Positions 1-11,485 are shown, numbered from the stretch's first letter. The stretch: DNA of 64,000 nt from Metabacillus sediminilitoris (GCF_009720625.1 NZ_CP046266.1:1621501-1685500); one strand, 5' to 3'. Notes: generated from the letters alone by a model not told the origin. Translations and numbers: made by a program.

Positions 1-1
1 G

Positions 2-400
2 GAATTTTTAAGATATTCATTAATTTGGGTGTCTATGCTTGGCTCAGCTTATGTGTTTGGGAGAAAGAAGCATTTTGCAATCGAATTTATCATAGAAAAA
101 TTATCAAAAAAGAAAGCGCTTATTATGAACGTTTTGATTGAAATCGTTATTATTAGCTTTGCTATCATCGTTATGGTCATCGGAGGTTCAAAAACCGTTC
201 TGACTACGATGGCACAATCTTCTGCTGGACTTGGGATACCAATGGGGTATGTTTATCTCTCTCTTCCTGTAAGCGGTATTCTCATTACTGGTTATAGTTT
301 GCTTAGTCTTATTGAGGCGAAAAACAAACCTGAGGTAGATTTAGTAAATGATGATTTAGAAATGTCCTATCAAAAATTAAAAAGTAAAATATTAGAATAA
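2..400 (+). CDS. TRAP transporter small permease (DctQ), 5' end outside window
   Basis: This is the C-terminal 132 residues of a DctQ-type small membrane subunit of a TRAP transporter. The reading frame is open to the window edge, so the GTG at 29 is internal and the true start lies upstream. Hydrophobic stretches are visible at about residues 38-58 (NVLIEIVIISFAIIV) and 75-100. The family has four membrane segments and bridges the solute-binding protein to the large permease. The stop is followed after 16 bases by the DctM gene, the usual Q-M order. The matching binding protein (DctP) is not downstream, so it is expected to the left of the window. Confidence 0.85.
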   Translation, partial: EFLRYSLIWVSMLGSAYVFGRKKHFAIEFIIEKLSKKKALIMNVLIEIVIISFAIIVMVIGGSKTVLTTMAQSSAGLGIPMGYVYLSLPVSGILITGYSLLSLIEAKNKPEVDLVNDDLEMSYQKLKSKILE

Positions 401-416
401 TAGGGGGTTGCATGAC

Positions 417-1712
417 ATGACTTTAACAGCAGGTCTCATTCTGTTGGCAGTATTTTTTATACTGCTGTTTGCAGGAGTTCCAATCGCAATTAGTATTGCA
501 GGAGCTTCCATTGCAACTATGTTAATCATATTCCCGTTTGATGTCGCAGTTTTTACATCTGCACAAAAGATGGTCACGGGACTTGATAGTTTTGCCTTAT
601 TAGCTGTTCCATTCTTTGTATTATCTGGGATTATTATGAATAATGGAGGGATTGCGATAAGGTTAATTAATCTAGCGAAGGTACTAGCCGGACGTACGCC
701 GGGTTCATTAGATCATACGAATGTAATTGGTAATATGCTTTTCGGGTCAATTTCAGGTTCTTCAGTAGCTGCAGCTGCAGCAATTGGCGGCGTAATGGCC
801 CCTTTACAAGAGAAAGATGGCTATGATCGAACGTACTCAGCAGCAGTAAATATTGCCTCTGCACCAACAGGACTATTAATCCCGCCAAGCGGTTTGCTCA
901 TTATTTATTCTTTAGTAAGTGGTGGTACTTCGGTTGCTGCATTATTCATGGCTGGTTATCTACCTGGAATTTTGTGGGGTCTATCGACTATGGTCGTTGC
1001 CTACTTCATTGCGAAAAAAAAGAAGTATCCAATTACAAATAAGGTTACTTTCAAACAAGGCTTAAAGGTATTTCTTGATGCTATACCAAGTCTGTTACTA
1101 ATTTTCATCGTTCTTGGAGGAATCATTTACGGGGTTTTTACAGCAACAGAAGGAGCAGCGATTGCTGTTGCTTATTCAATCATTCTATCGATTATCTATA
1201 AATCTTTCAGTCTAAAAAAGCTTCCTGCTATGCTTCTCGAAACAGTTGAAATGACTGCGGTGATTATGTTAGTCATTGCAACATCGACAATCTTATCAAT
1301 CGTCATGTCATTTACAGGTATACCAGAAGCGATCAGCACCGGGGTTTTAGGACTAACAGATAACCCGATTATTATTTTGCTTATGATGAATGTCATATTA
1401 TTAATTATTGGAACATTTATAGATTTAGCACCAGCAGTGCTAATTTTCACACCAATCTTTTTGCCGATAGTTTCATCATTTGGCATGGATCCAGTCCATT
1501 TTGGAATCATGATGGCGTTTAATCTCTGTATCGGAAATATTACTCCGCCAGTAGGTGGTGCACTTTTTGCCGGATGCAGTGTTGGAAAGGTGAGTATCGA
1601 ACAAGTAACGAAACCTCTTTTTCCATTTTACGGAGCGATCACCATCGTTCTTTTACTAGTAACGTATATTCCAGAAATCAGCTTATTTTTACCTAAACTA
1701 TTTGGCTTGTAA
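417..1712 (+). CDS. TRAP transporter large permease (DctM)
   Basis: This 431-residue, very hydrophobic protein is the transport subunit of a TRAP system, which imports an organic acid or related solute with a sodium or proton gradient. Family signatures are visible: a glycine/serine-rich GSISGSSVAAAAAIGG stretch near residue 115 and a matching ITPPVGGALFAG stretch near residue 380 in the second half. I chose ATG 417 because AGGGGG sits nine bases upstream; an in-frame TTG at 408 lies inside that site. The gene is followed 26 bases later by a GH31 glycosidase, suggesting the imported solute is a glycoside or uronate-containing sugar. The exact substrate cannot be read from sequence. Confidence 0.92.
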   Translation: MTLTAGLILLAVFFILLFAGVPIAISIAGASIATMLIIFPFDVAVFTSAQKMVTGLDSFALLAVPFFVLSGIIMNNGGIAIRLINLAKVLAGRTPGSLDHTNVIGNMLFGSISGSSVAAAAAIGGVMAPLQEKDGYDRTYSAAVNIASAPTGLLIPPSGLLIIYSLVSGGTSVAALFMAGYLPGILWGLSTMVVAYFIAKKKKYPITNKVTFKQGLKVFLDAIPSLLLIFIVLGGIIYGVFTATEGAAIAVAYSIILSIIYKSFSLKKLPAMLLETVEMTAVIMLVIATSTILSIVMSFTGIPEAISTGVLGLTDNPIIILLMMNVILLIIGTFIDLAPAVLIFTPIFLPIVSSFGMDPVHFGIMMAFNLCIGNITPPVGGALFAGCSVGKVSIEQVTKPLFPFYGAITIVLLLVTYIPEISLFLPKLFGL

Positions 1713-1738
1713 AACATTTACAGATAAGGAGACATCAA

Positions 1739-4147
1739 ATGAGTATTAAAGAGACATATCAGTTTCATTTTTTAGGAGAAAACAACAATATATTAAAGTT
1801 TAAATTAATTGACGGTAACACATATGCAAAAATAATGGTGCTTGAAAACGATATTATACGAATTTTGTTTACAGACGGAGATACATTAAAACTAGATAAA
1901 ACCTGGAGTGTGGCGCCGGGACAAGCAGATGTTCCTTGGGAAGGCCGTGACCGCTTTGATACAAGCGGTTTTTCCCTTCCCCCTTATGAATCTAGCCAAA
2001 ATGAGGATGAATTCATAGTAGAAACGTCTCTCGTGAAGGCAGTGGTAAAGTTAAATGGATTTAAGATCAGCTGGTTTTACCGTGAAAATTCTGAGTGGGT
2101 GAACTTTGCCAATGACCGACAAACTCAAAGCTATAACTTTGATGGCTCACTTGGTCAAGGGATTGCTCATTATTTAAAACGCGATTTAAATGAACAATAT
2201 TTCGGATTAGGAGAAAAAACGGGTCCAGTTGATAAGCATGGCAAGCGCTATCGAATGCTGACAATTGATGCAATGGGATATGATGCGGAATATAGTGATC
2301 CTCTTTATAAACATATTCCATTTTATATCACAAGACAGAAAAATAATGGTTTTTCATTTGGAATTTTCTATGACAATTTGTCCAGCTCTATTTTTGAATT
2401 AGGAACTGAGCTTGATAATTATCATGAGTTATACAGATATTATCAAACTGAACATGGTGATTTAGATTACTATATTATCGCTGGTCCAAAAGTAAAGGAT
2501 GTAACTAGCAAGTTTTCATGGTTAACTGGAAAAACTATTTTTCCGCCAAAATGGAGCTTAGGCTATTCTGGTTCGACAATGAGCTATACGGATGCTCCAG
2601 ATGCGCAGGAACAATTAAATAAATTCTTAGAGCTTTGTGAAGAACATGATATTTTATGTGACTCGTTCCAATTGTCATCAGGATATACATCAATCGACGA
2701 TAAACGTTATGTGTTTAATTGGAACCATTCAAAATTTCCGTCTCCAAAAGAGATGGCACAAAATTTCCATGAAAAGGATTTGCGATTGTGTGCAAATATT
2801 AAACCAGCATTATTAAAAGATCACCCTTATTTTAATGAGTTAAAAGAAAAAAACATGTTTATAACAAACGCTAAAACAGAAAAACCTGAAATGGCCCAAT
2901 TTTGGGATGACATTGGTGCTTATTTAGACTTTACGAACAAAGAAACGTATGACTGGTGGAAAGACCAAGTAAAAGAGAAGCTTTTGGAATATGGAATCGA
3001 TTCTACATGGAACGACAATAATGAATTTGAAATTTGGAGCAAAGATGCTACTTGCCACGGCTTTGGCAGTGAGAAAGAATTTGAGCTTATTCGCGCGCTT
3101 CATCCGCTGCTTATGATGAAGGCTTCCTATGAAGCACAGTTAGAATACAATCCTGAATTGCGTCCATATTTAATATCACGCTCAGGCTCTGCGGGGCTGC
3201 AACGTTATGTACAAACTTGGACAGGAGATAATCGTACAAGCTGGAAAACATTGAAATACAACATTAAGATGGGAATTGGATTAAGTTTGTCAGGTATTTA
3301 CAATTTTGGTCATGATGTAGGCGGCTTTTCGGGTCTTGCTCCTGAACCAGAGCTTTTCGTAAGATGGGTGCAAAACGGAATTGTTCATCCAAGGTTTACG
3401 ATCCACTCTTGGAATGATGACGGAACAGTAAATGAGCCTTGGATGTATCCTGAAATGCTTGATAATATCAGGGGATTGATTAAATTCAGATCAAAGATTA
3501 TTCCTTATCTTTATACAGCTCTTCATGAGGCACATCAAAACTATCAGCCGATCATTCGACCGACATTTTACGATTTTGAACATGATGAAATGACATTTGA
3601 AGAAAATGATGATTTTATGCTAGGTGAGTCTCTCTTGGTTGCTTCTGTTGTCGAAAAAGGCAAATCAGAACGGGAAGTATATTTACCTGAAAATAAGGAT
3701 GGCTGGTATGACTTTCATACGGGAAAATGGTATGAAGGAGGGCAAACTGTTGTCATTCCGGCACCATTATCATATGTACCATTGCTAGCTAAAGCAGGTG
3801 CAATTATTCCAATTAATGAAGCAGAGATCACTTTTGCAACAAAGAATGCAGATGACAGAGGATTCTTATTATTCCCTTGCAAAGATACAGGAAAGTCTTC
3901 GTACAGATTATATGAGGATGATGGGTTAACAAACGATTATACACATACATTTGCATATATTCAGGTAGAAATGGAAAGTACAGAAAGCGAGATTTTCGTT
4001 ACAATTAATAAAGAAGGTTCCTATTCTGTGCCATATGATCAGATCACATTCCACCTTCCTGAAAATGAACAAAGAAAATTAATCGTCAATGGAATAGAGC
4101 AGGATTGTAGTAATCAGACTTTTCAAGTTAAGCTAGAAGAAAAATAA
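1739..4147 (+). CDS. Glycoside hydrolase family 31 (alpha-glucosidase/alpha-xylosidase type)
   Basis: An 802-residue cytoplasmic GH31 enzyme without signal peptide. The N-terminal beta-sandwich (about 1-260) is followed by the (beta/alpha)8 barrel, which carries the retaining nucleophile Asp426 in [10 protein letters not shown] and the likely acid/base Asp497 in [13 protein letters not shown]-terminal beta domain follows. The family cleaves terminal alpha-linked glucose, xylose or related residues; the exact specificity is not readable here. AAGGAG precedes ATG 1739. It follows the TRAP permease closely, so it probably acts on the imported compound. A glycosidase paired with a TRAP importer is less usual than one paired with an ABC or PTS system. 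Confidence 0.9.
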   Translation: MSIKETYQFHFLGENNNILKFKLIDGNTYAKIMVLENDIIRILFTDGDTLKLDKTWSVAPGQADVPWEGRDRFDTSGFSLPPYESSQNEDEFIVETSLVKAVVKLNGFKISWFYRENSEWVNFANDRQTQSYNFDGSLGQGIAHYLKRDLNEQYFGLGEKTGPVDKHGKRYRMLTIDAMGYDAEYSDPLYKHIPFYITRQKNNGFSFGIFYDNLSSSIFELGTELDNYHELYRYYQTEHGDLDYYIIAGPKVKDVTSKFSWLTGKTIFPPKWSLGYSGSTMSYTDAPDAQEQLNKFLELCEEHDILCDSFQLSSGYTSIDDKRYVFNWNHSKFPSPKEMAQNFHEKDLRLCANIKPALLKDHPYFNELKEKNMFITNAKTEKPEMAQFWDDIGAYLDFTNKETYDWWKDQVKEKLLEYGIDSTWNDNNEFEIWSKDATCHGFGSEKEFELIRALHPLLMMKASYEAQLEYNPELRPYLISRSGSAGLQRYVQTWTGDNRTSWKTLKYNIKMGIGLSLSGIYNFGHDVGGFSGLAPEPELFVRWVQNGIVHPRFTIHSWNDDGTVNEPWMYPEMLDNIRGLIKFRSKIIPYLYTALHEAHQNYQPIIRPTFYDFEHDEMTFEENDDFMLGESLLVASVVEKGKSEREVYLPENKDGWYDFHTGKWYEGGQTVVIPAPLSYVPLLAKAGAIIPINEAEITFATKNADDRGFLLFPCKDTGKSSYRLYEDDGLTNDYTHTFAYIQVEMESTESEIFVTINKEGSYSVPYDQITFHLPENEQRKLIVNGIEQDCSNQTFQVKLEEK

Positions 4148-4221
4148 TTTCATATTTTAATAGTAAGATGATTACATTTTGCTTCTGTCCAAAAAAAAGA
4201 AACATTAATTGGGGGATCATG

Positions 4222-4773
4222 ATGGGATTTCAAAATCAGCAGGTACTTCCAGCATTTAGAGAAATGAAGCAGCTTGAACGCTTTTTAAAAAGTGATTATG
4301 AGTATGGACTATTATTGGAAAGTCACTTGGGGCAATTACGGGGAATTATGAATGCTGTAAACAAGGCGGAGAAGAAATTAATTTTACATGTGGATCTCAT
4401 TAATGGTCTAAAAGCGGATGAATATGCCGTGGAATATATATGCCAGGAATTAAAGCCTGCTGGTATTATTTCTACAAAGTCAAATGTTATTTTGAAAGCA
4501 AAACAAAAAGGTGTTTACGCCATTCAGCGTGTTTTTCTTTTAGATAGTACATCACTTGAAAAAACTTATAGATTGGTGCCTAAAATAAATCCTGATTTTA
4601 TTGAAATACTGCCTGGAATCATTCCTTCTCTTATAAAAGAGATCCATGAAAAAACAGGGACGCCAATCTTGGCAGGGGGATTCATTAAATCGGAGCAGGA
4701 TGTTATACAAGCTTTAGAAGCCGGTGCGACGGCTGTTACAACGTCCAGGCACAATCTGTGGAAAACTTATTAA
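4222..4773 (+). CDS. glpP: Glycerol uptake operon antiterminator GlpP
   Basis: A 183-residue RNA-binding antiterminator that, with glycerol 3-phosphate, allows transcription through the terminator in the glp leader. The start [20 protein letters not shown] and the inner [12 protein letters not shown] are typical of GlpP, and the C-terminal [13 protein letters not shown] resembles the TIM-barrel phosphate-binding edge of this family. A longer frame opens at 4168, but GGGGGA at 4211 supports ATG 4222 (or 4219). The glpK gene follows after a 312-base gap holding a palindromic repeat. The GlpP target is visible upstream of glpD at 6674. No glpF gene lies between glpP and glpK, unlike in Bacillus subtilis. 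Confidence 0.9.
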   Translation: MGFQNQQVLPAFREMKQLERFLKSDYEYGLLLESHLGQLRGIMNAVNKAEKKLILHVDLINGLKADEYAVEYICQELKPAGIISTKSNVILKAKQKGVYAIQRVFLLDSTSLEKTYRLVPKINPDFIEILPGIIPSLIKEIHEKTGTPILAGGFIKSEQDVIQALEAGATAVTTSRHNLWKTY

Positions 4774-4790
4774 TGAAATAGTCTATTTTA

Positions 4791-4956
4791 AAGCTCTTTG
4801 TTGATTTTGGAGCACTTTGTTGATTGGAACATGCGACTCCTACGGGTTGCGAGTCAAAGGGAGACCCCAAAGGCGATCAGCGCCGAGAAGGCTCCCGGAC
4901 GGTCCGCGGAAAGAAAATGCCTTTAGCTGCAATCAACAGCCAAGTTTTACAGAGCC
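4791..4956. repeat. Dispersed palindromic repeat, family 1, copy 1
   Basis: A GC-rich imperfect palindrome between glpP and glpK. Inner ends TTGATTGG (4820) and GCAATCAACA (4929) are inverted. The core contains GAGTCAAAGGGAGACCCC and GGCTCCCGGAC, which recur nearly unchanged in copies at 8554, 44426 and 52216. Outer ends AGCTCTTT and AGAGCC also pair. It fills the 312-base gap between glpP and glpK, and a short open frame across it (4824-5045) is an artefact. Confidence 0.8.
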
Positions 4957-5082
4957 ATAGAATAAAAAATGATTTGTTTCATACCTTAGCTGATATGAAA
5001 AAGTATTTAGAAGTAAATGACCATATTAATGAGGTAGTTTTGTAGAAATGAAGACAAAGTACAGTTAAAGGACGGAGTTTGA

Positions 5083-6576
<1,494 letters not shown>

Positions 6577-6673
6577 TAAGTAAAACAATTATATATAACG
6601 ATAAGGTTGAATATTCAATTAAATTGTGTTTTAATTGAGCTATAAGTTAATAGTCTGGTAGCAGAAATTTGAG

Positions 6674-6727
6674 AGACCACAAAAACCTTTAATCGTATTT
6701 TGATTAATGGATTTTGTGGTCTTTTTT
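6674..6727 (+). promoter_or_regulatory. glpD leader terminator / GlpP antitermination target
   Basis: AGACCACAAAA and TTTTGTGGTCT form an 11-bp stem around an AT-rich loop of about 26 bases, followed directly by TTTTTT. It sits between glpK and glpD, where Bacillus subtilis has its GlpP-dependent antiterminated leader. I infer that GlpP with glycerol 3-phosphate lets transcription read into glpD here. Confidence 0.75.
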
Positions 6728-6769
6728 GTATGCAACTAATGAAAAAATAGCAGAATCGGAGTGAGGAAA

Positions 6770-8449
6770 ATGACATTTTCAAGTGAAAATCGAATGAGTA
6801 TTCTACAGGAAATGGAAAATGAGAAGTATGATGTACTTGTCATTGGAGGCGGTATTACAGGTTGCGGTATTGCCCTAGATGCAACAACTCGAGGGATGAA
6901 AACAGCATTGGTGGAAATGCAAGACTTTGCTGCAGGTACATCAAGCCGCTCGACCAAATTAGTTCATGGTGGTTTACGATATTTAAAACAATTTGAAGTA
7001 AAAATGGTGGCTGAGGTTGGAAAAGAGAGAGCCATTGTTTATGAAAATGGACCTCATGTAACAACTCCAGAGTGGATGCTGCTGCCGATTTATGAAGATG
7101 GCACATTCGGAAAATTCTCTACTTCTATTGGTCTTTTAGTATATGACTTTTTAGCCGGTGTAAAGAGCAATGAACGCCGTTCAATGTTAAGCATTGAAGA
7201 AACGTTAAAGCGTGAGCCCTTGCTAAAAAAGGACGGTATAAAAGGCGGCGGCTACTATGTGGAATATAAAACAGATGATGCACGGTTAACAATTGAAGTT
7301 GTGAAAGAAGCAGTTAATCAAGGAGCAACGGCGATAAACTACACCAAAGTAGAGGAATTTATCTATGAAAACGGGATTGTAAAAGGTGTAATCGTAGTTG
7401 ATCAAATAACGAAGAAGTCTTATAAAATTTATGCGAAAAAAATTGTCAATGCAGCCGGTCCCTGGGTAGATACACTTCGTAAAAAGGATCAATCTTTAAA
7501 AGGAAAGTCTTTGCAATTAACAAAAGGTATTCACCTTGTCCTTGATCAAAAACGTTTTCCGCTCAAACAAGCTATTTATTTTGATACACCAGATGGCCGA
7601 ATGGTGTTTGCCATTCCAAGAGACAAAAAAACCTATGTGGGAACAACAGATACAGTCTACAAAGGGGATATTGCGAATCCTAGAATGACTGCAAGTGATC
7701 GGAAATATGTCATTGATGCGATCAACTATATGTTCCCTTCATTAAAAATAACCATAAAAGATATTGAATCCAGCTGGACAGGATTGCGCCCATTAATTCA
7801 TGAAGATGGAAAAGATCCTTCTGAAATATCTCGTAAAGATGAAATATGGACATCGGACTCAGGACTCATCACGATTGCAGGTGGGAAGTTAACAGGCTAT
7901 CGAAAAATGGCTGAAATCATTGTTGATCTGCTTGCGAAGAAATTTAATGAGGAAGAAAGTAGATCATTCTCAGCTTGCACGACAAAAAAGCTCCCTATAT
8001 CCGGAGGGGATTTTGGCGGTTCTAAAAAGTTTCCAGCCTTTATAGAAGAAAAGGTGAAGATTGGAACTCACATAGGGCTAACAAGGGAGCAAGCAGAGAA
8101 GTTAGTGAAACGGTATGGATCAAATGTTGACAAGGTTTTTCAATATAGCAAGATGCATATGGAGAATTCAGTAAAAAGCCAATTACCACTTTATGTATTT
8201 TTACAACTCATGTATTCAATTAAAGAAGAAATGACAACAAAGCCAATCGACTTTTTCTTTCGACGGACAGGAACATTACTCTTTGATATCAATTGGGTTA
8301 GAGAATGGAAGGATCACATCGTTACCTTTATGGCATCTGCACTGGAGTGGACGACAGAGCAAAAACATTCCTATCAAGATGAATTAGAAAAACACATACG
8401 TGATGCATATACAGTTGTCGATGAGAAAGCAAATGAAAAAATTAGCTAA
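6770..8449 (+). CDS. glpD: Aerobic glycerol-3-phosphate dehydrogenase GlpD
   Basis: A 559-residue FAD flavoprotein that oxidises glycerol 3-phosphate to dihydroxyacetone phosphate and feeds electrons to the membrane quinone pool. The FAD-binding motif [18 protein letters not shown] is near residue 25, followed by [19 protein letters not shown], a hallmark of GlpD. The C-terminal helical cap domain begins after about residue 395. Length is normal for Bacillaceae. GGAG at 6758 supports ATG 6770; a GTG at 6761 is inside the Shine-Dalgarno region. Expression is probably gated by the hairpin at 6674. It completes the glycerol pathway started by glpK. Confidence 0.96.
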   Translation: MTFSSENRMSILQEMENEKYDVLVIGGGITGCGIALDATTRGMKTALVEMQDFAAGTSSRSTKLVHGGLRYLKQFEVKMVAEVGKERAIVYENGPHVTTPEWMLLPIYEDGTFGKFSTSIGLLVYDFLAGVKSNERRSMLSIEETLKREPLLKKDGIKGGGYYVEYKTDDARLTIEVVKEAVNQGATAINYTKVEEFIYENGIVKGVIVVDQITKKSYKIYAKKIVNAAGPWVDTLRKKDQSLKGKSLQLTKGIHLVLDQKRFPLKQAIYFDTPDGRMVFAIPRDKKTYVGTTDTVYKGDIANPRMTASDRKYVIDAINYMFPSLKITIKDIESSWTGLRPLIHEDGKDPSEISRKDEIWTSDSGLITIAGGKLTGYRKMAEIIVDLLAKKFNEEESRSFSACTTKKLPISGGDFGGSKKFPAFIEEKVKIGTHIGLTREQAEKLVKRYGSNVDKVFQYSKMHMENSVKSQLPLYVFLQLMYSIKEEMTTKPIDFFFRRTGTLLFDINWVREWKDHIVTFMASALEWTTEQKHSYQDELEKHIRDAYTVVDEKANEKIS

Positions 8450-8553
8450 GTCAATTGCTTTCAGTAAGCCTAGGTAATTGTACAGAATAATGAATCATGT
8501 AAGATTACATGTTTTAACAAGATTACTGACATTTTAGCTATGTTAAACATTAT

Positions 8554-8700
8554 TGTTGATTTTGATAAAAATTGGAGCGGACACATCAGACTCCTGCGGG
8601 AGAAGCGTGTCAAAGGGAGACCCCGCTAGCGCATCCGAGGAGGCTCCCAGACTGCCCGCGGAAAGCGAACGCCTGCAGCGGAAATCAACAACCAAGTTTA
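8554..8700. repeat. Dispersed palindromic repeat, family 1, copy 2
   Basis: TTGTTGATTTTG at the left and GGAAATCAACAACCAAGTTT at the right are inverted ends. Between them are AAAGGGAGACCCC and AGGAGGCTCCCAGACTGCCC, the same blocks as in copies 1, 3 and 4. The element is open in one frame joined to the ROK gene, so an automatic caller would add about 60 false N-terminal residues to that protein. Confidence 0.8.
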
Positions 8701-8735
8701 AAAAGATCCTAGATTTTAAAGGTTTTAAGAAGAAG

Positions 8736-9905
8736 GTGATTTCCATAGAGACATGTGATTCTATTTATATTAAAAAAACAAATAGACGCTTAATAATAAG
8801 TAAAATTTTTGAAAAAGGTATGATTTCGAGGGCAGAATTATCAAAAGTCGCGAAATTAACAAAGGCTACCATCTCTTCACAGGTAGCTAATTTATTAGAG
8901 GATGGATTACTTGTTGAATCGTATGAAGTGCATAATCATATAGGCAGAAAGCCAATCATGCTTTCGATCAATCAAAAAGCTGGTTATGCATTAGGAATCG
9001 ATTTAGATTATCAACATATAACCTTTATCATATCCGATTTAATGGGTTCTCCTGTTCTTACAGATCATATGGAAATACTCACCTCTAATTATGATGAAAT
9101 TGTAGATATTTTAATTAAACGGATAAAGTACTACAAAGATGCATACTCACAAAGCAGTTTTGGGATAGTTGGTGTGGTAATAGGTATACATGGCACTGTT
9201 TCGAAGGAAGAAGTTATTAATTTTGTTCCTAGCCATAACTGGAAGAACAAAGACTTAAAAGGTGATATTGAAAAAGAAGTGGACTTACCTATTCAACTTG
9301 AGAACAATGCAAATCTTTGTTCATTTGCTGAAAGAGTATTTATGAACCATCAAAGTGATAACGTCTTAAGTATTAGTATGTACTCTGGTATTGGAATAGG
9401 CATGATTTTTAAAGGTGAACTCCTTAAAGGTTCCCACGGTTATGCTGGAGAAATGGGACATATGATCATTGTTCCTGATGGAAAGCCTTGTAATTGCGGG
9501 AATCTGGGATGTTGGGGGCTATATGCTTCAGAACAGAGTTTCTTTCATCAAGTAAATAAGCATTTTCTAAAAAGAATGACGTATGAAGAAATTCATCAAC
9601 TTATCATTGTTGAAGATAAAATAATAATGAAGCAATTTGAGGAGTTTATTAAGTACCTTTCAATTGGACTAAATAATATCGTTAACATTCTTAATCCTGA
9701 AATATTAGTCTTGAATAGTGAGTTATTGAAGCTATACCCTGATGCAGAGAGTAAAATTAAATCTCACTTAAAATCTTCCGTCAGCCACTATAATGAATTG
9801 TTTATTTCCGAATTAGGAAATAAAGCGGCAATAATGGGGGCATGTGCACTTGCCATTAAAAACTTTATGGGTGTATCTGAGTTAAGATTAAGGATTGAAA
9901 GATAA
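8736..9905 (+). CDS. ROK-family transcriptional repressor (XylR/NagC type)
   Basis: About 389 residues: an N-terminal winged helix-turn-helix (MISRAELSKVAKLTKATISSQV) and a ROK sugar-sensing domain. The zinc-binding motif CNCGNLGCWGLYASE and the EMGH motif are present. It is probably a sugar-responsive repressor; the sugar is unknown, and the GH31/TRAP locus or the glp genes are possible targets by position only. The start is uncertain: GTG 8736 is in frame, but AGAAGGTGA (8731-8739) is placed better for an ATA at 8745, and no ATG occurs before 8820, inside the HTH. The repeat immediately upstream may have replaced the original start region. Confidence 0.8.
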   Translation: MISIETCDSIYIKKTNRRLIISKIFEKGMISRAELSKVAKLTKATISSQVANLLEDGLLVESYEVHNHIGRKPIMLSINQKAGYALGIDLDYQHITFIISDLMGSPVLTDHMEILTSNYDEIVDILIKRIKYYKDAYSQSSFGIVGVVIGIHGTVSKEEVINFVPSHNWKNKDLKGDIEKEVDLPIQLENNANLCSFAERVFMNHQSDNVLSISMYSGIGIGMIFKGELLKGSHGYAGEMGHMIIVPDGKPCNCGNLGCWGLYASEQSFFHQVNKHFLKRMTYEEIHQLIIVEDKIIMKQFEEFIKYLSIGLNNIVNILNPEILVLNSELLKLYPDAESKIKSHLKSSVSHYNELFISELGNKAAIMGACALAIKNFMGVSELRLRIER

Positions 9906-10887
9906 ATACTAGTAAGGAGAGGTAAGAGCATGTTTTGATGAGGTGTATGCTCAAGACATAACAGGTAATAAGGGTAAGAGTGAAACGATAAAAGTGAGTT
10001 CGTTGTTTTTTTTGATGTTGTTGGAATATCCATTTCTTGAGGTAATACTTTTAGGAGTATTACCTCTCGATTATAGTGCCAATCTCTCTTTTTTAAAGAC
10101 AAAAAAGGCTGTCTACAAACGCTTTACAGATTGTAGATTCTTAACCCCGTTTTTCATTACACTTAATTATTCGAATCTGCATGATTTTACTACATTTACG
10201 GAGTTTATCACACACAAATTTCAAATTAAATTTACGAGTAACAGTTTCTCTTTCCTCAATCATTTCTGGACATACACTTATTCAGCATCTGTACCACCGT
10301 ATTGTTCTTTCCTCACATTTAGATATTCTTTTATATCATCAAACCTCTGAGAATACTTGTACGTTTTCTGTCTTATGACCTTTACGAAAAACTCTAATTT
10401 GGTTATATGTAAAATATATATCCCTTATTCTTAAATCTGCAATCTCATTACTCATATTCCGTTACCAAGAAAAATTGATAAAATAGCATACTCTTTCTCT
10501 GTATCTCCAAGAAAATAACTCTTTTTATGATCAGATAAACTATGTTTATATTCATTTTTAATAAAATATAAGAAGTGACTTCGTAAATATATGAAATTGG
10601 AAAGCTTTCTACTTGTTTCATTTAAGCTTTCTTTTTGCTTAATTACTGGATTTTTCAACATAACATTACGATGAAAAAGAGGTTCCCCTTTATCATTTTT
10701 CAAAACATTTCATTCTTTTTGTTTGATTATTAAGGTTTTTCGTTTCGATTTGACCAAAAATTATTCAAAGCTGCTACACTTGCACACTAATTTGATAAAC
10801 TTCTACAACTTTATTATAAGGAAAGAATAAAAAACATATCAAAAAATGTTGTTGACACTTTATATACTACTTGCCCATTAAACCGTT
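9906..10887. other. Gene-poor AT-rich region; one strong hairpin
   Basis: No convincing gene is seen on either strand. Short open frames (9943-10350 plus, 10452-10703 minus) lack family resemblance and good ribosome sites. A perfect 11-bp stem with a 6-base loop, GAGGTAATACT/AGTATTACCTC, lies at 10039-10066 and has no adjacent U-run. A TTGACA occurs at 10852, just before the structured RNA remnant, without a convincing -10 partner. Confidence 0.5.
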
Positions 10888-11243
10888 AATCGTTAATTGG
10901 TGAAAGTCTAATCTTAGTAAGTACCAAGACGCTCAGTAGCTTACAGGCAGCTCGTGAAAAAATTCTAAGGTTGTAAGCCCTGTGACAAAGTAGCTCTCTA
11001 GTAGAGTGCAAGCAACCTTACAGGTTGGAACATAAAGTTAATCCTGCCGAATCGTCAAAAGAAACCACCTTTGGTGGCTGAGAAGAGGTCGAGCCTTGAG
11101 AATATGGGCGAAGACCACGGGAAGCGTGAAGAACTTAGAGGGGTATGGAGGAACGACAACATGTAAGGAAGGTAGTTAACGGAACTGGTGATCCCCTCCT
11201 TGTCACTTTCTTACGAAAGTAAAGCAGAAATCTATCTTAGTCC
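10888..11243 (+). mobile_element. Probable group II intron 5' remnant (structured RNA)
   Basis: A GC-richer, non-coding block standing out from AT-rich flanks. It contains segments typical of bacterial group II intron domain I as I recall them, such as GGTGAAAGTC, GGTGGCTGAGAAGAGGTCGA, AATATGGGCGAAGACCACGG and GGAAGGTAGTTAACGGAACT. No intron-encoded reverse transcriptase follows; the block stops and a terminator hairpin begins at 11244. The 5' boundary is not clear, as no GTGYG start is visible. It could instead be another structured RNA. The assignment rests on pattern memory, not on a search. Confidence 0.5.
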
Positions 11244-11282
11244 GCAAAGCTTTCTTGAAGAAGAGCTTTGCAGCCTTTTTTT
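11244..11282 (+). terminator. Rho-independent terminator
   Basis: GCAAAGCT pairs with AGCTTTGC around a 12-base loop and is followed within five bases by TTTTTTT. It closes the structured remnant at 10888-11243. Confidence 0.7.
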
Positions 11283-11403
11283 CTCTTGTTTTTATTGAAA
11301 TACTATGTTTCTAACAGGTCATATTTGCACCAGTACTCGTCTTGAAGCTTTTGCACCCGAACTTAACTGAACCAACCGATATGTATAACAGTCATTTTGT
11401 AAT

Positions 11404-11456
11404 TTTTTTGTAGTATTGCGTAGTTTTTAGTTACATTCAGTAGTGCTTATTATAAA
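11404..11456 (+). promoter_or_regulatory. rocG promoter block with 10-bp phased repeats (GlnL-like boxes)
   Basis: Read in steps of ten, the DNA gives GTAGTATTGC, GTAGTTTTTA, GTTACATTCA, GTAGTGCTTA and then TTATAAA, a likely -10 region. The last 37 bases match the block upstream of ansZ at 29086-29138 with only about four changes. The T-rich GT direct repeats every ten bases resemble the TTTTGT-N4 tandem sites described for GlnL of Bacillus subtilis. No good -35 box is visible, which fits an activator-dependent promoter. Confidence 0.55.
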
Positions 11457-11485
11457 TTAAAACAACATTTTCATTAGTATAAAAA

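Noticed and set aside
4824..5045. Open frame of 73 residues between glpP and glpK
   Set aside because: It runs through the family 1 palindromic repeat, has no ribosome site, and the encoded residues only reflect the repeat sequence.
8553..8735. N-terminal 61-residue extension of the ROK protein
   Set aside because: The extension is a translation of the repeat element; the ROK family begins at the helix-turn-helix further downstream.
9943..10350. Open frame of 135 residues after the ROK gene
   Set aside because: Poor codon pattern, no ribosome site, phenylalanine/serine-rich with no family likeness; treated as chance.
10452..10703. Minus-strand open frame of 83 residues
   Set aside because: No ribosome site and no recognisable domain; may be debris but cannot be supported as a gene.
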